A stretch of DNA of 64,000 bases from Achromobacter veterisilvae (GTDB lineage Bacteria; Pseudomonadota; Gammaproteobacteria; Burkholderiales; Burkholderiaceae_B). Below, in pieces: positions 8,202 through 18,216 of the stretch (its first letter is position 1; each line of letters begins with the position of its first letter). A program made the position numbers and the translations under genes. The notes below the pieces were generated by a model, which was not told the origin of the DNA, searched no databases, and saw only the letters and a list, made by a program, of their open reading frames with translations. Location: positions 1 to 64,000 of the forward strand of contig NZ_UFQC01000031.1 in assembly GCF_900496975.1 (NCBI RefSeq). Direction: 5' to 3'.

Positions 8202-10127
8202 TCAGGAAGACTTCCTCACACGGAGGTACCACTCGCACAGCAGCCTGACCTGCTTTTCCGTGTAGCCCTTTTCGACCATGCGATCCACGAAGCTCTGGTG
8301 TTTCGACTTGTCCTCGGCCGAGGCCTTGGCATTGAACGAAATCACCGGCAGCAGGTCTTCCGTGTTCGAGAACATCTTCTTCTCGATCACTTCGCGCAGC
8401 TTTTCATAGCTGGTCCAGGTGGGGTTGCGGCCATTGTTGTTGGCGCGCGCCCGCAGCACGAAGTTGACGATCTCGTTGCGGAAGTCCTTGGGATTCGCGA
8501 TGCCCGCGGGCTTTTCGATCTTTTCCAGTTCATCGTTGAGCGCGCTGCGGTCGAAGCTTTCGCCGGTTTCCGGGTCGCGGAATTCCTCGTCCTGGATCCA
8601 GCAGTCGGCGAACGTCACGTAGCGGTCGAAAATGTTCTGGCCGTATTCGGAGTAGGACTCCAGGTAGGCGGTCTGGATTTCCTTGCCGATGAATTCCGCA
8701 TAGCGCGGCGCCAGGTAGCCCTTGATGAATTCAAGATAGCGCCGGCGGATTTCCTCGGGGTAGTCCTCGCGGCCGATGCGCTGCTCGAGCACGTACATCA
8801 GGTGCACCGGATTGGCCGCCACTTCCGTCTGGTCGTAGTTGAAGACGCTGGACAGGATCTTGTACGCGAAACGCGTCGACACGCCCGTCATGCCTTCGTC
8901 GGTGCCGGCGTAATCCTTGTACTCCTGCAGGGCCTTGGCCTTCGGGTCCACGTCCTTCAGGCTTTCGCCGTCGTAGACTCGCAGCTTCGAATAAATGCTG
9001 GAATTCTCGGGTTCCTTCAGGCGCGTCAGGACCGAGAATTGCGCCATCATGTCCAGCGTTCCCGGCGCGCACGGCGCGGCCGACAGCGAACTGTGGTGCA
9101 GCAGCTTCTCGTAGATGCGGACCTCTTCCGAGACCTGCAGGCAGTAAGGCACCTTGACGATGTAGATCCGGTCGAGGAACGCCTCGTTGTGCTTGTTGTT
9201 GCGGAAGGTCTGCCATTCCGACTCGTTCGAGTGGGCGAGGATCATGCCGTTGAACGGGATCGCGGAGAAGCCCTCGGTGCCCTTGAAGTTGCCTTCCTGG
9301 GTGGCCGTCAGCAAGGGGTGCAGCATCTTGATCGGGGCCTTGAACATTTCCACGAATTCGAGCAACCCCTGGTTCGCCAGGCACAGCCCGCCGGAATAGC
9401 TGTAGGCGTCCGGATCGTCCTGCGAATGGCGGTCGAGCTTGCGGATGTCCACCTTGCCGACCAGCGAGGAGATGTCCTGGTTGTTTTCGTCGCCCGGCTC
9501 GGTCTTGGCGATGGCGGTCTGGCGCAGCACGGAAGGATTCAGGCGCACGACGCGGAACTGCGAGATGTCGCCGTCGAATTCCTTCAGGCGCTTCACGGCC
9601 CACGGCGACATGATGCCGGTCAGGTAGCGCCGCGGAATGCCGTATTCCTTTTCGAGCGTGTCGCCGAACCGTTCCGGATGGAACAGGCCCAGGGGCGATT
9701 CATTCACCGGCGAACCCTTCAGGGCGTAGATGGGATAAGCCTCCATCAAGGCCTTGAGCCGTTCCGCGATGGACGACTTGCCGCCGCCCACGGGGCCCAG
9801 CAGATAAAGGATTTGCTTGCGCTCTTCCAGCCCTTGCGCGGCATGCTTGAAGAACGCGACGATCTGCCCGATCACGTCCTCCATGCCGTAGAACTCCTGG
9901 AACGCCGGATAGCGCCGGATGGTCCGGTTGGAAAACAAACGGGAAAGACGTGGGTCGTTGCGCGTATCCACGATCTCAGGTTCGCCGATCGCGGCCAGCA
10001 TGCGCTCAGCCGGGCTGGCGTACGCCATGGGATCGCGTTTGGCGAGGCTCAGATATTCCTCGAGGGAGAGTTCTGATTCCTGCTCTCTTGCATACTGCGA
10101 CTTGAAGCCTTCGACGATGTTTTGCAC
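8202..10127 (-). CDS. yeaG: PrkA/YeaG family serine protein kinase (AAA+ fold)
   Basis: A 641-residue protein, near the E. coli YeaG length of 644. The start is the GTG at 10127, with AGGAGG 5 nt before it. The N-terminal PrkA AAA domain carries a Walker A motif GPVGGGKS (residues 111-118) and segments such as GLFHPERFGDTLEKEYGIPRR (split about residue 150-170); the C-terminal part (from about 385) is the PrkA kinase-like domain with TGVSTRFAYKILS. It is the first gene of the yeaG-yeaH-spoVR operon and is predicted to phosphorylate protein Ser/Thr residues under stress or nitrogen limitation. A long gene-free leader lies upstream. Other family members have been proposed to be ATP-dependent proteases, so kinase activity is a family-level call. 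Confidence 0.93.
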   Translation of the reverse strand: MQNIVEGFKSQYAREQESELSLEEYLSLAKRDPMAYASPAERMLAAIGEPEIVDTRNDPRLSRLFSNRTIRRYPAFQEFYGMEDVIGQIVAFFKHAAQGLEERKQILYLLGPVGGGKSSIAERLKALMEAYPIYALKGSPVNESPLGLFHPERFGDTLEKEYGIPRRYLTGIMSPWAVKRLKEFDGDISQFRVVRLNPSVLRQTAIAKTEPGDENNQDISSLVGKVDIRKLDRHSQDDPDAYSYSGGLCLANQGLLEFVEMFKAPIKMLHPLLTATQEGNFKGTEGFSAIPFNGMILAHSNESEWQTFRNNKHNEAFLDRIYIVKVPYCLQVSEEVRIYEKLLHHSSLSAAPCAPGTLDMMAQFSVLTRLKEPENSSIYSKLRVYDGESLKDVDPKAKALQEYKDYAGTDEGMTGVSTRFAYKILSSVFNYDQTEVAANPVHLMYVLEQRIGREDYPEEIRRRYLEFIKGYLAPRYAEFIGKEIQTAYLESYSEYGQNIFDRYVTFADCWIQDEEFRDPETGESFDRSALNDELEKIEKPAGIANPKDFRNEIVNFVLRARANNNGRNPTWTSYEKLREVIEKKMFSNTEDLLPVISFNAKASAEDKSKHQSFVDRMVEKGYTEKQVRLLCEWYLRVRKSS

Positions 10128-10870
10128 GGAAACCTCCTACAACACGCGAAAAATCCAATACGTCCCTACGTGTCCCCATTGTGCCTCAGCGCTTGCGCAT
10201 TACTAGACAATCTCGCGATAAGCATCATCGGCCGGAAGGTATGTTGCTTTCGCCACACATCAACCATGAGCACGATCGGGCCCTTTCCGTTTAGGCTGCA
10301 CCCTCGAGACACAAGTTCCGTCAGGGAATGCAACTTACGTGAATAAGTTCGCTCGTTCGCCCTCAGCATATCGCTGTATGCGCGCGCGGTTGATGCGGCC
10401 GCACATGAAATGCTCAGCAATGATTTGAAGGGAAGAGCGATATCCCGGGATTCTTATGATGCGGGTGTAAACCCGATGCGCCCGCTATGCGATGGCAGCG
10501 GACGGTCTGAACGGCGCGTAGCGTCTTCGTTCAGCAGCGTGCCGGTCCGGTCGTGAAAAAGCGCCGATAACGCGGCACGGGAATCCGTGGTGACGAGGGC
10601 GCGTGGCGCTGAGCGGGTTAATCCTTCAGGGCGTATCGCCAAGTCATGTGTCTATGCTATAGCCAATTGACGGTTTTGTGGCAATTCATTTGGCGCGCCG
10701 CTGAAAATAGTCGTGGCGCGCATGGCCGCGCATGCGCGCGAAGTGTTCTCGAATTTGATGCCATCGCGCCGGCGCAATCGCTCCCAGGCCTTGAATCGCG
10801 GCGTTTCGCGCGCTTGGCAGCCGCAAGCGCAGAGTGCTAGTACCCCTTGCGCCAATACGGTTTACCGAGG
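10128..10870. other. 743-bp region without a credible gene, upstream of yeaG
   Basis: Short open frames (60-90 codons) occur on both strands but lack ribosome sites, codon bias and recognisable sequence. The stretch is less GC-rich than its surroundings, especially near 10200-10400 and 10630-10690. It holds the yeaG ribosome-binding site at its left end and one promoter-like site at 10656-10684. It may contain the yeaG control region, a long leader or a small RNA. Confidence 0.55.
10656..10684 (-). promoter_or_regulatory. Sigma-70-like promoter pointing towards yeaG
   Basis: The minus strand reads TTGCCA (10679-10684), a 17-base spacer, then TATAGC (10656-10661). Transcription would start near 10649 and run leftwards about 520 nt before the yeaG start. 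No open frame with a ribosome site lies directly behind it. Confidence 0.35.
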
Positions 10871-12022
10871 TCAGGACAGCGCAGGCAGTTCGACCCGCCG
10901 CATCAGTTCGCGCCACGTATCGGCGACTCTGGCGCGCACGCGCAGATCCGCGCCCACCCGCTCGGCGTCGATGAATTCGTAGCGCCGGGCGCCTTCCAGG
11001 TGTTCCAGCATCGGCAGGCGGACCATGCCCGCCGCATCGCCCAGCAGCACCGGCGCCAGATACAGCAGCAGTTCGTCCACGCAGCCGGCGGAAACCAGCG
11101 CGCCGCTCAAGCCGGCGCCGGCCTCCACGTGCACTTCATTGACGTGTTCCTGGGCCAGCCAGCGCATCATCGCGGGCAGGTCCACCCGGCCCGGCGCCTC
11201 GCCCGGCAACACCACGACGCGGGCGTTCCTGGCCTTCAGGCGTTCGGCCTTGGCCGCATCCTCGCGGGCGGTGAAAAGAATGACTTCCGCGCCGTCGAAC
11301 AGCCTGGCGTGCTCGGGAATCTCGAAACGGCCGTCCACGACGGCCTTGCGCGGCTGGCGGGGCGTGTCCACGCCCCTCGCGTTGAGCTGCGGATCGTCTT
11401 TCAGGACGGTGCCCATGCCGGTCAGGACCACGCAACTGCGCGCCCGCCAGCGGTGCCCGTCGGCGCGGGCGTCGGCGCCCGTGATCCATTGCGATACGCC
11501 GTTATGCAGCGCGCTGCGCCCATCCAGCGACGCGGCCATCTTCATCCACACCCATGGCAGGCCGCGGCTCATGCGGGAAATGAAGCCGGCGTTGACGGCC
11601 AGCGCCTCTTCCCGGCAGACGCCGGTGGCCACCGCGATGCCGGCGTCGCGCAGCCGCGCCAGCCCCTGCCCGTTGACCAGCGGATTCGGATCGCCCAGCG
11701 CCACCACCACCCGCGCCGGGCGCGCCGCCAGCACGGCGTCCACGCAGGGCGGCGTGCGGCCGAAATGGCTGCACGGCTCCAGGGTCACGTAAAGCGTGGC
11801 GCCCGCGACCGATTCGCCGCGCGCCTGGGCGTCGCGCAGGGCGCGGACTTCGGCATGCGGGCCGCCCGGCGGCTGGGTCGCCCCTTCGCCCAGCACGCGC
11901 CCGTCGCGCACGATGACGCAGCCGACCCGGGGGTTGGGCGCGGTGGAGTACATGACGGTCTGCGCCAGCGCCAGGGCGCGTCGCATCCAGAACAGGTCGT
12001 CGGTGTCGCTCGGGATCATCAT
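10871..12022 (-). CDS. ribD: Bifunctional riboflavin deaminase/reductase RibD
   Basis: A 383-residue bifunctional enzyme acting at steps two and three of riboflavin synthesis: deamination of diaminohydroxyphosphoribosylaminopyrimidine, then NADPH reduction of the ribosyl side chain. The N-terminal cytidine-deaminase-like domain (about 8-150) has the zinc site HAEVRAL plus PCSHFGRTPPC, and APNPRVGCVIV before it. The C-terminal reductase domain (about 155-375) has VWMKMAASLDGRSA, SQWITG and the HVEAGAGLSGAL segment. Both domains look intact. In related genomes ribD often lies close to nrdR; here a plus-strand gene pair separates them. A second ATG sits one codon after the first, which does not change the call. 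Confidence 0.95.
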   Translation of the reverse strand: MMIPSDTDDLFWMRRALALAQTVMYSTAPNPRVGCVIVRDGRVLGEGATQPPGGPHAEVRALRDAQARGESVAGATLYVTLEPCSHFGRTPPCVDAVLAARPARVVVALGDPNPLVNGQGLARLRDAGIAVATGVCREEALAVNAGFISRMSRGLPWVWMKMAASLDGRSALHNGVSQWITGADARADGHRWRARSCVVLTGMGTVLKDDPQLNARGVDTPRQPRKAVVDGRFEIPEHARLFDGAEVILFTAREDAAKAERLKARNARVVVLPGEAPGRVDLPAMMRWLAQEHVNEVHVEAGAGLSGALVSAGCVDELLLYLAPVLLGDAAGMVRLPMLEHLEGARRYEFIDAERVGADLRVRARVADTWRELMRRVELPALS

Positions 12023-12185
12023 GCTGGGATTGTATGTCGCCGCGGCCGCCGGCGCGCCGGCACGGCACTGTCACCAAATGTCCGTTTCGGGCCGATAGGC
12101 GTCTTCCGCGATGCTCGCGAACGCCCGGGATTGCAGTAAAAATAGAACTACACCCTTCTTATTCCCGTGCCAGGAGCCCGGTCCC

Positions 12186-12749
12186 ATGAAACAAGCGCTG
12201 ATCGTCATCGACGTACAAGAATCTTTCCGGCACCGTCCGTTTTGGGATGAAACCGAGTATCCGGCCTTCGTGCAGCAGATCCAATCCCTGATCGATGCGG
12301 CCGCCGCCCAGGACATTCCGGTGCTCCAGGTGTTCCACACCAGCACCTCCAGCGACCCCGCCAACCCCTTCTCGCTGGCCTCGGGCCACGTCCGGACGCT
12401 GAAGGAACTGCGCGTCGCCCCCGCGGCCGTGTTCCACAAGACCGTGCATTCGTCGCTCTACGCCAAGGACGCCGGCGGCGCCAGCCTGCAGGATTGGCTG
12501 CGCGAACACGGTATCGAAGGCGTCATCGTCTGCGGCATCCGCACCGAACAGTGCTGCGAGACCACCTCGCGCCATGCCAGCGACGCCGGCTTCAAGGTGG
12601 TGTTCCCCACCGACGCCACCCTGACGTTCGCCATGCAAAGCCCGTCCGGCAAGCACTACACGCCGGCCGAGATCCGCGACCGCACCGAACTGGTCCTGCA
12701 GGGGCGCTTCGCCCGCATCGCGCGCGCCGCCGATGCGCTGACGGCCTAG
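12186..12749 (+). CDS. Isochorismatase-family cysteine hydrolase
   Basis: A 187-residue alpha/beta hydrolase of the isochorismatase superfamily. The start at 12186 has AGGAG 9 nt upstream; the in-frame ATG at 12111 lacks this. The catalytic triad is visible as D9 (LIVIDVQESF), K85 (VFHKTVHSSL) and C123 (GIRTEQCCETT), with the cis-peptide region just before the cysteine. Substrate cannot be assigned; relatives hydrolyse isochorismate, nicotinamide, N-carbamoylsarcosine or ureidoacrylate. The gene is followed 18 bp later by a GlxA-type regulator on the same strand, a pairing that suggests the regulator controls, or is tuned to, the hydrolase's pathway. Confidence 0.88.
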   Translation: MKQALIVIDVQESFRHRPFWDETEYPAFVQQIQSLIDAAAAQDIPVLQVFHTSTSSDPANPFSLASGHVRTLKELRVAPAAVFHKTVHSSLYAKDAGGASLQDWLREHGIEGVIVCGIRTEQCCETTSRHASDAGFKVVFPTDATLTFAMQSPSGKHYTPAEIRDRTELVLQGRFARIARAADALTA

Positions 12750-12767
12750 CCGCCCGCGGAAGCCCCC

Positions 12768-13730
12768 ATGGTTCCGGTGTATTTCGTGCTGTCGCAGGGC
12801 ATCGTCCTGCTGGACGTGGCCGGCCCGGCGGAGGCCTTCCGGGTGGCCAACAAGCTGTGTCCCGGGACGTTCGAACAGCATTTCTGCGGCCCGTCCCGAG
12901 AAGTCGAAAGCGGCATTCCCGGGCTGCACCTGGCGCACGTCAAGGCGCTGCCGGCGGCGGTTCCGCCGGAAGCCCTGGTCATCATCTCGGGCATCGTGGG
13001 CAAGCCGACTCGCCTGGAAGACCCCGGCGCCCGGGCCATCATCGACTGGCTGGCCGTCCGGCACCCGGCGGACGGCTTCACGCTGATGACCGTCTGCGCG
13101 GGCGCGCTGTTCGCCGCGGCCGCCGGCCTGACCCGGCAGCGCGAATGCACGACGCACCACACCTGCCTGGAACAGTTGGCCAGCATCGACCCGAGCGCGC
13201 GCCTGCACGACAACCGCATCTTCGTCGAGGACGGCAAGCTGGTCAGCAGCGCGGGGATCACGGCGGGCATCGACCTGGCGCTGCACATGGTGTCGCGCCA
13301 TTGCGGGCCGCGCGTGGCCAGCGAGGTGGCGCGCGACATGGTGGTCTACCAGCGGCGCGCCGGCACGGATTCCACGCTGTCGCCCTGGCTGGACCACCGC
13401 AGCCACCTGCATCCGGGCGTGCACCGGGTGCAGGATGCGGTCATCCGCGATCCGGCCGCGCCCTGGTCGGCGCAATCGCTGGCGGACCATGCGCATACCA
13501 GCGCCCGCCACCTGACCCGGCTGTTCCGCGAGCACGCGGGATGCACGCCGATGGACTATCTCTATCAGATACGCGTCGCGCTGGCGCGCGACTTGCTGCG
13601 CGAAACCCGGCTGGACCTGGAGCGCGTGGCGGAGAAGTCGGGTTTCGGGTCGGCGCAGCACATGCGGCGCGTCTGGCGCAAGTTCCAGCCGCTCACGCCC
13701 AGCGTGGCGCGCGCGGCCGCCCCGCGCTGA
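12768..13730 (+). CDS. GlxA-type transcriptional regulator (DJ-1/PfpI domain plus AraC HTH)
   Basis: A 320-residue regulator. Residues about 1-180 form a DJ-1/PfpI-like domain (VPVYFVLSQGIVLLDVAGP, then LMTVCAGALFAAAAGLTRQR with the nucleophile-elbow cysteine). Residues about 215-315 are an AraC/XylS double helix-turn-helix (HTSARHLTRLFREHAGCTP and LERVAEKSGFGSAQHMRRVW). GlxA-family proteins sense small metabolites through the first domain; the ligand is unknown here. It is probably co-transcribed with the upstream isochorismatase-like gene. Its stop lies 20 bp from the convergent nrdR stop. Confidence 0.9.
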   Translation: MVPVYFVLSQGIVLLDVAGPAEAFRVANKLCPGTFEQHFCGPSREVESGIPGLHLAHVKALPAAVPPEALVIISGIVGKPTRLEDPGARAIIDWLAVRHPADGFTLMTVCAGALFAAAAGLTRQRECTTHHTCLEQLASIDPSARLHDNRIFVEDGKLVSSAGITAGIDLALHMVSRHCGPRVASEVARDMVVYQRRAGTDSTLSPWLDHRSHLHPGVHRVQDAVIRDPAAPWSAQSLADHAHTSARHLTRLFREHAGCTPMDYLYQIRVALARDLLRETRLDLERVAEKSGFGSAQHMRRVWRKFQPLTPSVARAAAPR

Positions 13731-13750
13731 CGGCGCCCGCGCGGCGCGAG

Positions 13751-14233
13751 CTAGTTTTCCTTGCGCAGCTTCCCGGGCAGCAGCGGGCCCTGCATCTCGC
13801 GGATGGCCTCGACGAATTCGCCGATGTCCTCGAAGCTCTTGTAGACCGACGCGAAACGCACGTACGCCACCTTGTCGAGCTTGCGCAGTTCGTTCATGAC
13901 GAGTTCGCCGATGTGCTCGGTCGGCACTTCCCGCAGTCCGCTGGCCAGCAGTTGCTCTTCGATGCGAGCGACCGCCGCGTCCACGTCTTCGGTGCTGACG
14001 GGCCGCTTGCGCAGCGCCAGGCTCAGGCTCGCGCGCAGCTTGCCGGGATCGTAGTCGCTGCGGCTGCCGTTGCGCTTCACGACGGAAGGCATGGCAAGCT
14101 CCACCCGCTCGTAGGTGGTGAATCGCTTGTCACAGGACAGGCAGCGGCGGCGGCGGCGGATGGCGTCGCCCTCTTCCGAGACCCGGCTGTCGACGACCTG
14201 CGTTTCGGCATGGCCGCAAAATGGACACCGCAT
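13751..14233 (-). CDS. nrdR: Transcriptional repressor NrdR
   Basis: A 160-residue ribonucleotide reductase repressor. The zinc ribbon uses CPFC ([17 protein letters not shown]) and CLSC ([20 protein letters not shown]); the ATP-cone follows ([21 protein letters not shown], about 48-140). Family members sense dATP/ATP and bind paired NrdR boxes ahead of nrd operons. Two such boxes precede nrdA at 50241-50287 in this same window, so the regulator and its probable target are both present. It lies downstream of glyA on the same strand. Confidence 0.97.
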   Translation of the reverse strand: MRCPFCGHAETQVVDSRVSEEGDAIRRRRRCLSCDKRFTTYERVELAMPSVVKRNGSRSDYDPGKLRASLSLALRKRPVSTEDVDAAVARIEEQLLASGLREVPTEHIGELVMNELRKLDKVAYVRFASVYKSFEDIGEFVEAIREMQGPLLPGKLRKEN

Positions 14234-14338
14234 GTGTGATCCCTAAAGACACTGGTGGCAATAGTTAAGCATATTGTAACGATGCGCCGGGCTGCCAGCG
14301 CCAATACGGGCCAATCCCGGCCCCCGGGGGCCCGAAAA

Positions 14339-14374
14339 GCAAAGGGACGGCGCCTTGCGGGGCCGTCCCTTTGC
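14339..14374 (-). terminator. Hairpin between glyA and nrdR
   Basis: A perfect 13-bp stem (14339-14351 with 14362-14374) and 10-base loop lie 44 bp past the glyA stop. No clear T-run follows on the minus strand, so it may be a weak terminator or a 3'-end stabiliser allowing some read-through into nrdR. Confidence 0.5.
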
Positions 14375-14417
14375 GTGGGACCCGAACGCGGGCGGGGCCC
14401 GCGGGCGGGTCGTGGGC

Positions 14418-15668
<1,251 letters not shown>

Positions 15669-15880
15669 GACGGGGGGTTCCTGAGACGGTAAGAAAGGAG
15701 AAAACGGCGTCGGGTGGGTAAACCCGGAGAATGCCGGATAGTTTACCGCGTCGGGCCCGATCGATTGCCGCCAAAATGCCTTCAATCCCGGCAAAATCGC
15801 CTCGACGGGCGCGAAAACCACGCCATCGTCCCGCGCCCGGAAACCCCTCTCAACCCGACTTGAGGAACTTTCATGCAAAG

Positions 15881-15905
15881 AAAAAGGGGCCGCATGGCGG
15901 CCCCC
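15881..15905 (-). terminator. Rho-independent terminator after the PEBP gene
   Basis: A GGGGCCG/CGGCCCC stem with a 5-base loop is followed on the minus strand by five T and more T beyond, about 20 bp past the PEBP stop. Confidence 0.75.
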
Positions 15906-15924
15906 GATTGGCGGCGCGGCCGCG

Positions 15925-16578
15925 TCAGGCGGACGTGGCGCCGATCTGCTTGGGCGCGAGCTTCGGGTTGAGCGTATAGGTGCCCGTCAGGGACGCCTTG
16001 GCCAGCACATGCTTCTGCAAGGCCCGCAAGGCGTCTTCGCCGGTGAAGGAACCTTGCAGGTTCAGGCTGTGCACGTCCAGGGCGTACAGCGTGAACACGT
16101 ACCGGTGCACCAGCGAGTCGTTCCAGGGCGGGCACGGGCCGTCGTAGCCGAAATAGTCCCCGCTCATGTCGTGGTCGTTCGCGAACCACGAGGAATAGGA
16201 GTTGATGCCCTGGCGGGCGTCCATGGGCGCCAGGGGGCCGCCCTTGCCGCGCGGCGTGATGCCGTTGGAGAAGGCGCCTTCCTCGATCTCGCGCATGTCG
16301 GCGGCCAAGTCCACCAGCACCCAATGGAAAAAGTCCACGCGCGGCAGATCGGCCGGCACTTCGCGGCCTTCCTGGTTGACGTCGTCGGGACTGGAGGGCA
16401 CGTCGGGATCGTGGCAGATGAGGGCAAACGACTGCGTGCCCGCCGGGACGTCGTCCCAGGAAAACTGCGGGTTGAAGTTGTCTGCCAGCGCGACGTGCGA
16501 TTGCGCATCGATCCTGCCGAACGCGTAGCGCTCGGGAATCGACTCGTGATCGGAAAATGACAAACTCGAAAGTTCCAT
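15925..16578 (-). CDS. YbhB/YbcL-family phosphatidylethanolamine-binding-like protein
   Basis: A 217-residue cytoplasmic protein (no signal peptide) of the bacterial PEBP/Raf-kinase-inhibitor-like group. Family segments are [11 protein letters not shown] with the conserved [36 protein letters not shown] and [12 protein letters not shown], which line the anion-binding pocket. The function of YbhB-type proteins in bacteria is not established. It is a single gene flanked by terminators on both sides. Confidence 0.9.
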   Translation of the reverse strand: MELSSLSFSDHESIPERYAFGRIDAQSHVALADNFNPQFSWDDVPAGTQSFALICHDPDVPSSPDDVNQEGREVPADLPRVDFFHWVLVDLAADMREIEEGAFSNGITPRGKGGPLAPMDARQGINSYSSWFANDHDMSGDYFGYDGPCPPWNDSLVHRYVFTLYALDVHSLNLQGSFTGEDALRALQKHVLAKASLTGTYTLNPKLAPKQIGATSA

Positions 16579-16638
16579 GTCGTGCTCCTAGATGTGCCGC
16601 AAAGGCCCCACTGCCCCTGTCCGTACCCTCAGCGTATC

Positions 16639-16694
16639 AAAAAAGCCCCCACGCGGCACGCCGCGCGCTTGCTGCCCCCAAAGGGGGCTTTTTT
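16639..16694 (-). terminator. Terminator after tyrS within an extragenic repeat
   Basis: Complementary arms AAAAAAGCCCCC (16639-16650) and GGGGGCTTTTTT (from 16684) enclose about 33 bases that hold an inner GC-rich hairpin. T-runs exist on both strands. It lies past the tyrS stop, and part of it resembles the sequence at 54672-54752 (see findings). Confidence 0.65.
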
Positions 16695-16727
16695 GCCGCC
16701 GGGCCGTCCCAGGCAAGAACTCCGCGA

Positions 16728-17957
16728 TCAGGGGTTCAAGTTAACACGCGCGAACTTGCGCTTGCCCACCTGAACGACGTAAGTCCCCGCCGGCAATTGC
16801 AACGATTTGTCTTCCACACGGTCCCCGTTTACGCGGACGCCGCCCTGTTCCACGTTGCGTTGCGCTTCCGATCCGGAAGCGACCAGGCCGGCTTCGCGCA
16901 GCAGCTTCAGGATGCCCACGGGCGCGCCGCCGATGTTCACTTCGGGGATGTCTTCGGGAATGGCGCCGTCGCGGAAACGGGCCTCGAACGCGGCCAGCGC
17001 GTCCTCCGCCGCCTTGGCGGAATGGAAGCGGGTAACGATTTCCTGGGCCAGCATGACCTTGGCGTCGCGCGGATTGCGGCCGCCGTCGATTTCCTGCTTG
17101 AGCGCGGCGATGTCTTCCAGCGACCGGAACGACAGCAGCTCGAAGTAGCGCCACATCAGCGTGTCGGAAATCGACATGAGCTTGCCGAACATCGAATCGG
17201 GCGACTCCGAAATGCCGATGTAGTTGCCCTTGGACTTGGACATCTTCTCTACGCCGTCCGTCCCGACCAGCAAGGGCATCGTCAGGATGCACTGCGGCTC
17301 CTGGCCATATTCTTTTTGCAGCTCGCGGCCGACCAGCAGATTGAACTTCTGATCGGTGCCCCCCAGCTCCAGATCGGACTTCAGCGCCACCGAGTCGTAG
17401 CCCTGCATCAGCGGATACAGGAATTCGTGCACCGAGATCGGGATGCCGCTCTTGAAGCGCTTGGTGAAGTCCTCGCGCTCCATCATGCGCGCCACCGTGT
17501 AGCGCGACGCCAACTGGATCATGCCGCGCGCGCCCAGCGGGTCGCACCACTCGGAGTTGTAGCGGATCTCGGTGCGGGCGGGATCCAGCACCAGGCTGGC
17601 CTGGGCGTAATAGGTCTTGGCGTTGGCCTCGATCTGCTCGCGGGTCAGCGGCGGACGCGTGTTGTTGCGGCCGCTGGGGTCGCCGATGGTGGAGGTGAAA
17701 TCGCCGATCAGGAAGATGACGTTGTGGCCCATGTCCTGCAACTGGCGCATCTTGTTCAGCACCACCGTGTGGCCCAGGTGGATGTCCGGCGCGGTCGGGT
17801 CCAGCCCCAGCTTGATGCGCAGCGGCACGCCGGTGGCGCGGCTCTTGGCCAGCTTGCGGGCGAACTCGGACTCGACCAGGAGTTCGTCGCAACCGCGCTT
17901 GGCTATACGCAGATCGGCTTCGACTTCAGGGGTGATAGGGGCTTCTGTGGATGACAT
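16728..17957 (-). CDS. tyrS: Tyrosyl-tRNA synthetase
   Basis: A 409-residue class I aminoacyl-tRNA synthetase. The HIGH signature appears as HLGH in [14 protein letters not shown] and the second as KMSKS in [22 protein letters not shown] lies in the Rossmann fold. A C-terminal S4 RNA-binding domain (about 345-409, [14 protein letters not shown]) completes it. The length and HLGH signature fit the TyrRS subgroup found in many betaproteobacteria. It is divergent from the M23 peptidase gene across a 259-bp control region. Confidence 0.96.
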   Translation of the reverse strand: MSSTEAPITPEVEADLRIAKRGCDELLVESEFARKLAKSRATGVPLRIKLGLDPTAPDIHLGHTVVLNKMRQLQDMGHNVIFLIGDFTSTIGDPSGRNNTRPPLTREQIEANAKTYYAQASLVLDPARTEIRYNSEWCDPLGARGMIQLASRYTVARMMEREDFTKRFKSGIPISVHEFLYPLMQGYDSVALKSDLELGGTDQKFNLLVGRELQKEYGQEPQCILTMPLLVGTDGVEKMSKSKGNYIGISESPDSMFGKLMSISDTLMWRYFELLSFRSLEDIAALKQEIDGGRNPRDAKVMLAQEIVTRFHSAKAAEDALAAFEARFRDGAIPEDIPEVNIGGAPVGILKLLREAGLVASGSEAQRNVEQGGVRVNGDRVEDKSLQLPAGTYVVQVGKRKFARVNLNP

Positions 17958-18024
17958 GGCAGGGGGACCGACGCGGCTTCAGCCGACAAAAAGGTGTAAA
18001 AAGTGACGAAAACTATCGAAAATT

Positions 18025-18041
18025 CTAGCCGAATCGGCTAG
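18025..18041. repeat. Perfect palindrome in the tyrS / M23 peptidase divergent region
   Basis: CTAGCCGA-A-TCGGCTAG is a 17-base perfect palindrome, 68 bp upstream of tyrS and about 175 bp upstream of the peptidase. There is no T-run next to it. It looks like an operator for a dimeric regulator rather than a terminator. Confidence 0.45.
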
Positions 18042-18216
18042 GATACCGCCCTAATCATACGCAATTGCCTGGTATACGCAGTTGCGGTCGCTCTACCATC
18101 CGTTGTTCACAAGATGCGCCTCGCGCCAGCCCTTGCCCCCGGAAACCGTGGCGCGCGAGGGCTTGTCCGCATTGCGCACCCTGCGAGCTCCTGCCACCTG
18201 AGAGGGTCTCTTCACG

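Noticed and set aside
10454-10642. 62-codon minus-strand frame behind the promoter-like site
   Set aside because: It starts with TTG, has no ribosome site and no recognisable family sequence.
15669-15878. Longer N-terminus for glyA
   Set aside because: Family alignment begins at [10 protein letters not shown]; the extension is unrelated leader sequence.
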